Shown: piece by piece, positions 1 through 5,608 of the stretch
Layout: every line of letters starts with the position of its first letter
Numbering within the stretch: the first letter of the stretch is position 1
Source of the DNA: Bacteroidales bacterium
GTDB taxonomy: Bacteria; Bacteroidota; Bacteroidia; Bacteroidales; Bacteroidaceae
Reading direction: 5' to 3'
Assembly: GCA_009177185.1 (NCBI GenBank)
Contig: WFMB01000026.1
Coordinates: forward strand, 10,739 to 16,346
Length of the DNA: 5,608 nucleotides
Notes under the pieces: model-generated
The model's database searches: none
What the model was told of the DNA's origin: nothing
The model's input: the letters and a program-made list of their open reading frames with translations, nothing else
Program-made: the position numbers and the translations under genes

Positions 1-265
1 AACCCGTGAATCGTTCATGCACTTCTGCCACTATTCAGTACTTGTCTTGTTGCCAAAATTATTGTACAAGAAAATACATCCTACAGACCGCATCTGTCAC
101 CTATGCCTCCACCAAATGGGGAGAGGTATTGAAGGTTAAATTGCCATCCACTAACTGACAATCACGGTATTGAGCCGTTTCCGCCTCTACCGTGATTGAT
201 ATCTGTTGTGCATTGCTGAAGCCAAACAACCATAATGCCACAATGCTTGTCAATAGTCTGTTCAT
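1..265 (-). pseudogene. Probable remnant of a secreted protein gene, possibly with a CBM6/35-like module; intact ORF only at 101-265
   Basis: An ATG at 265-263, four bases after the asnA stop, opens a 54-residue frame ending in TAG at 103-101. Its first 20 residues (MNRLLTSIVALWLFGFSNAQ) look like a signal peptide: a positive start, a hydrophobic core and an S-N-A cleavage site. The next residues, ISITVEAETAQYRDCQLVDG, resemble the opening strand of family 6/35 carbohydrate-binding modules, which typically begin with a V/Y-E-A-E motif. A whole module needs over 100 residues, so this one is cut short. Past the stop, all three minus frames contain stops, but module-like pieces continue: CRMYFL in the original frame (about 80-63), then YNNFGNKTSTE in another frame (66-34), then a stop and CMNDSRV. 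That pattern suggests a gene broken by frameshifts and stops. An alternative start at 298 would overlap asnA and place 11 residues before the signal peptide, so it is less likely. The family assignment is inference from short motifs. A genuine small secreted protein cannot be excluded. Confidence 0.42.
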
Positions 266-269
266 GAAA

Positions 270-1307
270 TCAGATGAGAGGCATGCCAGCCTTAGCACAC
301 TCTTCCCTCATGTCCTTAGGCCAAATGGAGGCTTGAATCTCACCCACATGAGCCTTATGAAGCAACACCATACACAGACGGCTCTGACCTATACCTCCAC
401 CTATAGAGAGAGGTATCTCATCGTTCATTAACTTCTTGTGGAAGAACAGATTCAGGCGTTCTGATTTATGTTCCAGTTCCAGCTGACGAAGCAAGGCATC
501 CTTGTCCACCCTTATGCCCATAGAACTAAGCTCTATACTACGTCCAAGCACTGGATACCAAATGAGGATATCGCCATTCAAGCCCTTGTACCCGTCCTCA
601 TTGGGTGTGCTCCAGTCATCGTAATCGGGGGCACGTCCATCATGCTTTTCACCATTGGAGAGTTCACCGCCAATGCCCATGATGAAAACAGCACCATACT
701 TCTTGCAGATGGCATCCTCACGCTGTTTGGGTGTCATGTCGGGATACATCTGCAAAAGTTCCTCTGAATGGATAAAATGTATCTCTTCTGGCAGGAAAGG
801 CTTGATTTGCGGATAGGATTCACACACCAGATACTCCGTACGTGTGATGGCGGCGTAGATATCGCGCACGATTTTCTTCAAGAAAGTCAAGTTGCGGTCT
901 TCCTTGCGGATGGTACGGCACCAATCCCACTGATCGACATAGAGCGAGTGGGTGTTGTCCAATTCCTCGTCGCCACGAATGGCGTTCATGTCCGTATAAA
1001 GTCCATACCCTGGCTGAATGCCATACTCAGCCAGCATAACGCGCTTCCACTTTGCCAGTGAATGCACGACTTCTGCCTCTTGTTCGTCCATGTCCTTGAT
1101 GGGGAACGAAACAGGGCGTTCTACACCATTCAAATCGTCGTTCAGACCCAATCCGCGCATCACGAACAAAGGTGCCGTCACACGGCGCAGACGCAACGCG
1201 GTGGAAAGATTTGCCTGAAAGAAATCCTTGATTTGCTTAATGCCCAATTCCGTCTGTATGGGGTCAAGCAGTTGCTTGTAGCCCTCCACTTTAATGAGTT
1301 TACTCAT
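270..1307 (-). CDS. asnA: Aspartate--ammonia ligase (ammonia-dependent asparagine synthetase, AsnA)
   Basis: This cytoplasmic enzyme makes asparagine from aspartate, ammonia and ATP, releasing AMP and pyrophosphate. It uses free ammonia, unlike glutamine-dependent AsnB, and its fold is related to class II aminoacyl-tRNA synthetases of the Asp/Asn group. The 345-residue product is close to the roughly 330 residues of the family. Visible hallmarks, in order: an N-terminal helical start (MSKLIKVEGYKQLLDPIQTE), FVMRGLGLNDDLNGVERPVSF at about 48-68, the substrate-pocket segment with HSLYVDQWDW at 120-129, HDGRAPDYDDW at 222-232, ELSSMGIRVD at 259-268, and the class II motif-3-like GGGIGQSRL at 303-311 with its ATP-binding arginine R310. 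Nothing appears truncated. The ATG at 1307 fits the family N-terminus and is preceded only by an A-rich stretch (AAGAAAA) rather than a Shine-Dalgarno sequence, as is usual in Bacteroidota. A promoter lies about 65 bp upstream. The gene is divergent from lon, and a broken secreted-protein gene follows four bases after its stop. Confidence 0.97.
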   Translation of the reverse strand: MSKLIKVEGYKQLLDPIQTELGIKQIKDFFQANLSTALRLRRVTAPLFVMRGLGLNDDLNGVERPVSFPIKDMDEQEAEVVHSLAKWKRVMLAEYGIQPGYGLYTDMNAIRGDEELDNTHSLYVDQWDWCRTIRKEDRNLTFLKKIVRDIYAAITRTEYLVCESYPQIKPFLPEEIHFIHSEELLQMYPDMTPKQREDAICKKYGAVFIMGIGGELSNGEKHDGRAPDYDDWSTPNEDGYKGLNGDILIWYPVLGRSIELSSMGIRVDKDALLRQLELEHKSERLNLFFHKKLMNDEIPLSIGGGIGQSRLCMVLLHKAHVGEIQASIWPKDMREECAKAGMPLI

Positions 1308-1372
1308 TTTTCTTATGCGGTTTTTCTCTATTTCACGTTATACAATCAGTTCCTTCCTTACCGAAAGTGCTG

Positions 1373-1406
1373 CAAAGGTATGATTTATTTTCTTAACAAT
1401 CACAAA
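1373..1406 (-). promoter_or_regulatory. Bacteroidota-type promoter for asnA
   Basis: On the minus strand, TACCTTTG (1380-1373) is an exact match to the TAnnTTTG -7 box of the Bacteroidota primary sigma factor. A TTTG lies 22 bp upstream (1406-1403) within a T-rich run, and TGTG at 1404-1401 gives a 20-bp spacing; either could act as the -33 element. Transcription would start near 1365, leaving an untranslated leader of roughly 60 nt before the asnA ATG at 1307. I see no strong hairpin or riboswitch-like structure in that leader. Confidence 0.72.
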
Positions 1407-1600
1407 AAACATGGAAAAATAATTGCAAAATGAAAGAAAAAAGGTTTAATCTTCTTACATTATTGCAACAAACACGCGTCATCATCTACTATTGTGTTAT
1501 CTCCGCTTTGCGCCTTCCGACATCCAACCTTCACCCCAGGACAGGGTGTGGAGTGCATGATTTGAGGCTACAAAAAAACTCACCCCAAAAAGCACCCTAA

Positions 1601-1669
1601 AATCGGAGTCGGGGACATCGACCAATCGGAGTCCCCGACTCCGACCAACCGATGTCGGGGACTCCGATT
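1601..1669. repeat. Three tandem 23-bp quasi-palindromic repeats
   Basis: Three directly adjacent 23-bp units occupy 1601-1623, 1624-1646 and 1647-1669. All three share AA.CG..GTC...GAC..CGA, so the invariant bases inside each unit form a dyad, CGnnGTCnnnGACnnCG. Differences fall only at the n positions: GA/GGG/AT in unit 1, GA/CCC/TC in unit 2 and AT/GGG/TC in unit 3. Unit 2 folds perfectly on itself (TCGGAGTC, loop CCC, GACTCCGA; 1626-1644). Its first 16 bases also pair perfectly with 1654-1669. Unit 1 is nearly the reverse complement of unit 3, the central three bases differing. The array lies between two divergent promoters, so it is not positioned as a terminator for asnA or lon. It could be a dispersed intergenic repeat of REP type or a set of protein-binding sites; the sequence alone does not decide. 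Confidence 0.85.
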
Positions 1670-1800
1670 TAGAGGCTGTGAAAGCGCACCACACACGGAA
1701 GCGCATCAATGTCCAAAACCCAACAGGCGCAATCAGAGATAAAGACAAGGAAAGAGTGCCGTTTTGAGAGAAGAAATACGTTAATCTTATATAATAATGA

Positions 1801-1830
1801 TGTGTAGTTCCGCCTTTTTTCTTAACTTTG
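1801..1830 (+). promoter_or_regulatory. Bacteroidota-type promoter for lon (and probably tgt)
   Basis: TAACTTTG at 1823-1830 matches the TAnnTTTG -7 consensus exactly. TGTG at 1801-1804 is a three-of-four match to the TTTG -33 element, with 18 bp between the two boxes. Transcription would begin near 1837, giving a leader of about 50 nt before the lon ATG at 1888. The leader is AT-rich and has no Shine-Dalgarno sequence. I see no obvious inverted-repeat heat-shock operator between the promoter and the start codon. Confidence 0.7.
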
Positions 1831-1887
1831 CATCGTTTTTGACATAAACCGAACAGATAACAGTATATTAGAGAACCAATTCTGAAT

Positions 1888-4305
1888 ATGGATTTCAACT
1901 TTGACGAAATTATAGATGAAGGCCACGTAGAGGGCAAAATCAGTTTCATTACCAGCATAGATAATCCGACGACAGGAAGCCTCAAGCAAGAGATTTCACC
2001 CGAAGACATCATCCCCATTCTGCCTTTGCGCGGGGTCATGCTCTTTCCCGAAACCATGGTGCCGATTTCGATTGGCAGAGACTCTTCTTTCAAACTGCTG
2101 AAGGAGGCACAAAAGAAGGATGCCCCCATCGCTGTGTTCACACAGGTGGATGATTCGACTGACGAACCCGACTATGAGCAGCTGTATCATACAGGCGTGA
2201 TTGGAAAAGTGCAGAAAATCATCAAACTGCCCGACGGGAACAAAACGGCGTTGATTCAAGGATACACACGAGCCCGACTGATCGACTTGGAATGGAACGG
2301 GAACTACAATGTCGGTCATGTGGAGAACTATCCAGAAGTTGTGCCCGAACGGGGAAACCGTGAATATATGGCAATCGTGGACGCGTGTCGCGAGACAGCC
2401 ATCAAGCTGATGCGCACCAATGAGCAGACCATCGGTCCAGCATTCGCGCTTAATAACATCACCGACAGGACACTTGTCATCAACTTCATCTGCTGCAATT
2501 TGAACATCAACAACAAGGAGCGCATCGTATTGCTGGAAGAGAGCAACATGTTTGACCGTGCCTATCGGTTGCTTGGCATCCTGCAACGCGAATACCAATA
2601 TGTGGCACTGAAAATGGACCTGCAAATGCGCACTCGCGAGGAGCTGGACAAACAGCACAAGGAGTATTTCCTGCGCCAGGAGATGGAAACCATTCAGGAG
2701 CAGCTGGGCGAGAAAGGCGAAGACGAGATTCGCCAGATGAGGGAACAGGGCAAGAAAAAGAAGTGGGATGAAGCCACGGCAAAGATATTTGAAGATGCCT
2801 TGGACAAGATGTCGCACATGAGCAGCCACACCCCCGACTATCAGACAGAATACACATGGGCACAGACCATGTTGGAACTGCCTTGGGGAGAATATACCAA
2901 GGACAACCTCAACCTAAACAACGCCGAGAAGGTACTGAACAAAGACCACTACGGAATGGAGAAGGTGAAAGAGCGCATCATCGAGCATTTGGCAGTGCTG
3001 AAAATGCGTGGCGACTTCAAAAGCCCCATCATTTGCCTGTATGGACCTCCGGGAGTGGGCAAAACGTCGTTGGGCAAAAGCATCGCAAAGGCAATGAAGC
3101 GTAAGTATGTACGCATATCATTAGGCGGATTGCATGATGAGGCCGAGATTCGCGGACACCGACGCACGTATGTGGGCGCGATGGCAGGACAAATCATCAA
3201 GAACATAAAGAAAGCTGGAAGCAGCAACCCTGTGTTCATCCTCGACGAGATTGACAAGGTGGCACAGAACACCAACCACGGAGACCCTGCGTCCGCACTG
3301 CTCGAAGTGCTTGACCCCGAACAGAACGTAGCCTTTCACGACAATTATCTTGACGCTGATTATGACCTTTCAAAGGTGATGTTCATCGCCACGGCAAACA
3401 ATATCAGCACCATTCCAGCCCCACTGCTCGACCGAATGGAACTGATTGAGGTGAGCGGCTATCTGACGGAAGAGAAAATTGAGATTGCGAAACGCCATCT
3501 GGTGCCGAAAGAACTTGACAATCTGGGCATGAAGGACAGCGGCGTGAAGATTGCAAAGCCTGCCATCGAGAAGATTATTGAAGACTACACGCGCGAGTCG
3601 GGCGTGCGCGCCCTCGACAAGAAGATAAACAAGGTGTTGCGTAAAGTGACGCTGAAATACGCAAAAGATGGTGTGCTGCCAGAGAAGGAATTGACGGTGA
3701 ACGACGTGAAGGAGTACCTCGGCACTGAGCCATTCAGTCGCGACAAATACCAAGGCAACGACTATTACGGCGTTGTGACGGGCTTGGCATGGACAAGCGT
3801 AGGTGGAGAAATCCTCTTTATTGAAACTTCCATTAACAATGGAAAGGGCGAAAAGCTTGGATTGACGGGCAATTTGGGCGATGTGATGAAGGAATCTGCC
3901 ACGATTGCCTTGCAGTATCTGAAAGAGCATTGTGACATTATTGGCATCCAACCCGATTTCTTCGAGAGCCACAATATCCACATCCATGTGCCCGAGGGTG
4001 CTACACCCAAAGACGGACCATCGGCAGGTATCACCATTGCCACCTCGTTGGCAAGTGCCATCACCAAACGCAAAGTGCGGAAGAACATTGCCATGACAGG
4101 AGAAATAACCCTGCGCGGCAAGGTACTTCCCGTGGGTGGCATCAAAGAGAAGATTTTAGCGGCGAAACGCGCTGGCATCACCGACATTCTCATCTGTCAT
4201 GAGAACAGGAAGAACATCGAAGAGATTCCTGCCAAGTATGTGAAGGGCGTGACATTCCACTATGTGGAGAACGTGAAGGATGTATTGGATTTTGCGTTGC
4301 TGTAA
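1888..4305 (+). CDS. lon: ATP-dependent endopeptidase La (Lon protease)
   Basis: Lon is a cytoplasmic homo-oligomeric AAA+ protease that unfolds and degrades misfolded and short-lived regulatory proteins. The 805-residue product is near the usual length of about 780-820. Domains in order: an acidic 40-residue N-terminal lead; the LON substrate-recognition domain from about residue 43 ([20 protein letters not shown]) to about 240; a helical, charged linker at about 245-310; the AAA+ module; and the C-terminal protease domain from about 605. Visible AAA+ residues are Walker [10 protein letters not shown] at 386-394 (K392), pore loop YVGAM at 428-432, Walker [10 protein letters not shown] at 449-457 (D453, E454), sensor-1 N505 in TANN, arginine finger R516 and sensor-2 R574 in GVRAL. 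The Ser-Lys dyad is S712 in DGPSAG and K755 in GGIKEK, 43 residues apart as in E. coli Lon. It appears fully active. The ATG at 1888 is the only ATG that retains the complete LON domain. tgt follows after 38 bp. Confidence 0.98.
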   Translation: MDFNFDEIIDEGHVEGKISFITSIDNPTTGSLKQEISPEDIIPILPLRGVMLFPETMVPISIGRDSSFKLLKEAQKKDAPIAVFTQVDDSTDEPDYEQLYHTGVIGKVQKIIKLPDGNKTALIQGYTRARLIDLEWNGNYNVGHVENYPEVVPERGNREYMAIVDACRETAIKLMRTNEQTIGPAFALNNITDRTLVINFICCNLNINNKERIVLLEESNMFDRAYRLLGILQREYQYVALKMDLQMRTREELDKQHKEYFLRQEMETIQEQLGEKGEDEIRQMREQGKKKKWDEATAKIFEDALDKMSHMSSHTPDYQTEYTWAQTMLELPWGEYTKDNLNLNNAEKVLNKDHYGMEKVKERIIEHLAVLKMRGDFKSPIICLYGPPGVGKTSLGKSIAKAMKRKYVRISLGGLHDEAEIRGHRRTYVGAMAGQIIKNIKKAGSSNPVFILDEIDKVAQNTNHGDPASALLEVLDPEQNVAFHDNYLDADYDLSKVMFIATANNISTIPAPLLDRMELIEVSGYLTEEKIEIAKRHLVPKELDNLGMKDSGVKIAKPAIEKIIEDYTRESGVRALDKKINKVLRKVTLKYAKDGVLPEKELTVNDVKEYLGTEPFSRDKYQGNDYYGVVTGLAWTSVGGEILFIETSINNGKGEKLGLTGNLGDVMKESATIALQYLKEHCDIIGIQPDFFESHNIHIHVPEGATPKDGPSAGITIATSLASAITKRKVRKNIAMTGEITLRGKVLPVGGIKEKILAAKRAGITDILICHENRKNIEEIPAKYVKGVTFHYVENVKDVLDFALL

Positions 4306-4343
4306 TCTCCGAAGACCTACAGGACTATAAAAACAAGACTATC

Positions 4344-5474
4344 ATGACATTCACTCTCCAACATAGCGATTCCAAGACCAATGCGCGTGCTGGTATTATC
4401 CATACCAACCACGGCGACATTCAGACACCCATCTTCATGCCTGTAGGCACACAAGCCACGGTGAAAGCGGTACACCTGCATGAACTCAAGGATGACATCA
4501 AGGCACAAATCATCTTGGGCAATACGTATCACCTTTATCTGCGTCCGGGACTCGAAGTGCTGAACGCAGCAGGTGGTCTGCACAAGTTCAATGGCTTTGA
4601 CCGCCCAATGCTGACCGACAGCGGTGGCTTTCAAGTGTTCTCGTTAGCTGGCATCCGCAAAATCAAGGAAGAAGGCGTTGAGTTTCGTAGCCATATAGAC
4701 GGAAGCAAACACTTCTTCACACCAGAGAAGGTGATGGACATAGAGCGCACGATTGGTGCCGACATCGTGATGGCATTCGACGAATGTCCTCCTGGCACCA
4801 GCGATTATGAATACTCGAAGAAATCGTTGGCTTTGACTGAACGCTGGCTCGACCGCTGCATACAACGGTTCAACGAGACAGAACCGAAGTATGGTTATCA
4901 GCAAAGCCTTTTCCCTATCGTACAGGGCTGTACCTACAAGGACTTGCGCGAACGTGCGGCGGAGAATGTGGCATCGAAAGAAGCAGACGGCAATGCCATT
5001 GGCGGGTTAGCTGTTGGAGAACCAACGGAAGTGATGTATGAGATGGTGGAGGTGGTCAATGCCATTCTGCCTAAAGAAAAACCGCGTTATCTGATGGGAG
5101 TGGGTACACCCATCAATATATTGGAGGGTATTGAGAGGGGCATTGACATGTTCGACTGCGTGATGCCTACCCGAAACGGCAGAAATGCCCAAATCTTCAC
5201 AAGACACGGCATTATCAACCTGCGTAATCAGAAGTGGGACTTCGATTTCTCACCGCTCGACCCATACGGGACATCTTATGTCGATACGACATACACGAAG
5301 GCATACGTGCATCACCTGTTCAAGGCGCAAGAACTGTTGGCAATGCAGATTGCCTCCATTCACAATTTGGCATTCTATCTCTGGCTGGCGGGAGAAGCCC
5401 GTCAACACATCATTGCTGGCGATTTCTGCGTTTGGAAAGCCAAGATGGTGGAGGAATTGGGCAGAAGGCTATAA
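4344..5474 (+). CDS. tgt: tRNA-guanine(34) transglycosylase (bacterial type), lacking the zinc cysteines
   Basis: Tgt exchanges guanine-34 of tRNAs with GUN anticodons (Asp, Asn, His, Tyr) for preQ1, a step in queuosine synthesis. The 376 residues match the roughly 375 of E. coli Tgt. Motifs on the TIM barrel are TPIFMPVGTQATVKAV at 28-43, NTYHLYLRPG at 60-69, LTDSGGFQVFS at 90-100 with active-site D92, FDECPP at 145-150, GGLAVGEP at 220-227 and MFDCVMPTRNGR at 269-280 with nucleophile D271. Valine in GGLAVGE is typical of bacterial preQ1-using enzymes. The oddity is in the C-terminal zinc subdomain. Where family members have PLDP-x-CxCxxC, this protein reads PLDPYGTSYVD (304-314), with G309, S311 and D314 at the three cysteine positions, while the partner histidine H340 (IHNL) is kept. 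The catalytic core is intact, so the enzyme is probably functional but zinc-free or differently stabilised. The 38-bp gap after lon, without a terminator, suggests a lon-tgt operon. Confidence 0.97.
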   Translation: MTFTLQHSDSKTNARAGIIHTNHGDIQTPIFMPVGTQATVKAVHLHELKDDIKAQIILGNTYHLYLRPGLEVLNAAGGLHKFNGFDRPMLTDSGGFQVFSLAGIRKIKEEGVEFRSHIDGSKHFFTPEKVMDIERTIGADIVMAFDECPPGTSDYEYSKKSLALTERWLDRCIQRFNETEPKYGYQQSLFPIVQGCTYKDLRERAAENVASKEADGNAIGGLAVGEPTEVMYEMVEVVNAILPKEKPRYLMGVGTPINILEGIERGIDMFDCVMPTRNGRNAQIFTRHGIINLRNQKWDFDFSPLDPYGTSYVDTTYTKAYVHHLFKAQELLAMQIASIHNLAFYLWLAGEARQHIIAGDFCVWKAKMVEELGRRL

Positions 5475-5608
5475 GGGGAAAGAGAGATTATTACACATAT
5501 ATTATAATATAAGGGATATTCATAACATTGGTTACTGCGGAAGAAGATAACGGAAAGCAAGCTCCACTCATAATCGAAGAAAGGAGCACGGCTCATTGCG
5601 AACACTCG
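5475..5608. other. Non-coding tail after tgt; no supported gene
   Basis: No ATG-started plus-strand frame of useful length begins here. One plus frame stays open from 5513 to the window end and could start at a TTG (5528), with AAGGGA 11 bp upstream, reading VTAEEDNGKQAPLIIEERS. I recognise no family in it and would not call it. The minus strand carries an open frame starting at 5605, but most of it lies antisense to the end of tgt. There is no GC-rich hairpin followed by a T-run, so no terminator for lon-tgt is visible. A perfect 14-bp AT palindrome sits at 5498-5511. Confidence 0.5.
5498..5511. repeat. 14-bp perfect AT palindrome downstream of tgt
   Basis: TATATTATAATATA reads the same on both strands. 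It lies 23 bp after the tgt stop. Being all A and T, it may be a chance product of an AT-rich spacer, part of a promoter for a gene beyond the window, or a weak RNA hairpin. Nothing else nearby supports a specific role. Confidence 0.35.

Larger units (their letters stand above)
1308..1887. other. 580-bp divergent intergenic region between asnA and lon
   Basis: No convincing gene lies here. The region contains the asnA promoter at its left end, the lon promoter at its right end, and a three-unit quasi-palindromic repeat array at 1601-1669. A long minus-strand open frame crosses much of it (from 2141 down to 1497), but it begins inside lon antisense to the Lon frame and shows no domain features. 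Positions 1410-1500 are AT-rich. Positions 1500-1720 are richer in GC and carry several short imperfect inverted repeats, for example GCGCCTTCCG (1510-1519) against CGGAAGCGC (1696-1704), and AGGGTG (1543-1548) against CACCCT (1593-1598). I recognise no tRNA, known small RNA or insertion sequence. Confidence 0.7.

Noticed and set aside
468..1433. A chain of plus-strand open frames opposite asnA
   Set aside because: They lie antisense to a clearly conserved enzyme, and their translations show no family features. They are shadows of asnA codon usage.
1624..1669. Strong 16-bp hairpin considered as a rho-independent terminator
   Set aside because: No gene is transcribed toward it: asnA and lon both point away, and there is no long T-run directly after the stem.
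1601..1669. The 23-bp array considered as a CRISPR array
   Set aside because: The units are adjacent with no spacers, there are only three, and no cas gene is nearby.
1497..2141. A 214-residue minus-strand open frame across the spacer and the lon start
   Set aside because: Its first third is antisense to Lon codons, and its translation through the spacer is low-complexity text produced by poly-pyrimidine runs and the 23-bp repeats (for example SVGRSRGLRLVDVPDSD). It has no plausible promoter or domain.
1996..2829. A 277-residue minus-strand open frame inside lon
   Set aside because: It is entirely antisense to the LON domain and linker, which are intact on the plus strand. The hydrophobic translation comes from reading charged codons backwards.
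5561..5594. Short hairpins GCTCC/GGAGC and GAGC/GCTC near the window end, considered as a terminator
   Set aside because: The stems are only 4-5 bp, one has a 17-base loop, and no T-run follows, so they are too weak to call.
5402..5605. Minus-strand open frame at the right edge (MFAMSRAPFFDYEW...)
   Set aside because: Its second half is antisense to the tgt C-terminus and the rest lies in AT-rich spacer. There is no family signal and no promoter is visible within the window.

Overview
The window looks like a housekeeping segment from a member of the Bacteroidota, most likely order Bacteroidales and probably a Prevotella-like genome. Three signs point there. Both divergent promoters carry the Bacteroidota-type TAnnTTTG -7 box (TACCTTTG before asnA, TAACTTTG before lon). 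No Shine-Dalgarno sequence is evident before any gene. The Lon, Tgt and AsnA proteins read like Bacteroidales versions. Genus is inference only.

Layout, left to right. Positions 1-265 (minus strand) hold a short signal-peptide ORF followed by what looks like the decayed remainder of a secreted protein, possibly a carbohydrate-binding module. Next is asnA (270-1307, minus), ammonia-dependent asparagine synthetase. A 580-bp spacer (1308-1887) separates asnA from the divergent lon gene. It carries one promoter facing each way and, between them, a three-unit, 23-bp-period array of quasi-palindromes (1601-1669). On the plus strand follow lon (1888-4305), an ATP-dependent protease, and tgt (4344-5474), a tRNA-guanine transglycosylase. 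They are 38 bp apart with no terminator between them, so they are probably co-transcribed. The last 134 bp hold no gene I can support.

The genes serve separate core functions: asparagine synthesis, protein quality control and queuosine modification of tRNA. I see no mobile element, CRISPR array, RNA gene or obvious novel multi-gene system. The points most worth a second look are the Tgt C-terminal region, where all three zinc-binding cysteines of the family are replaced although the partner histidine remains; the symmetric 23-bp repeat array in the lon/asnA spacer; and the broken secreted-protein gene directly behind asnA.
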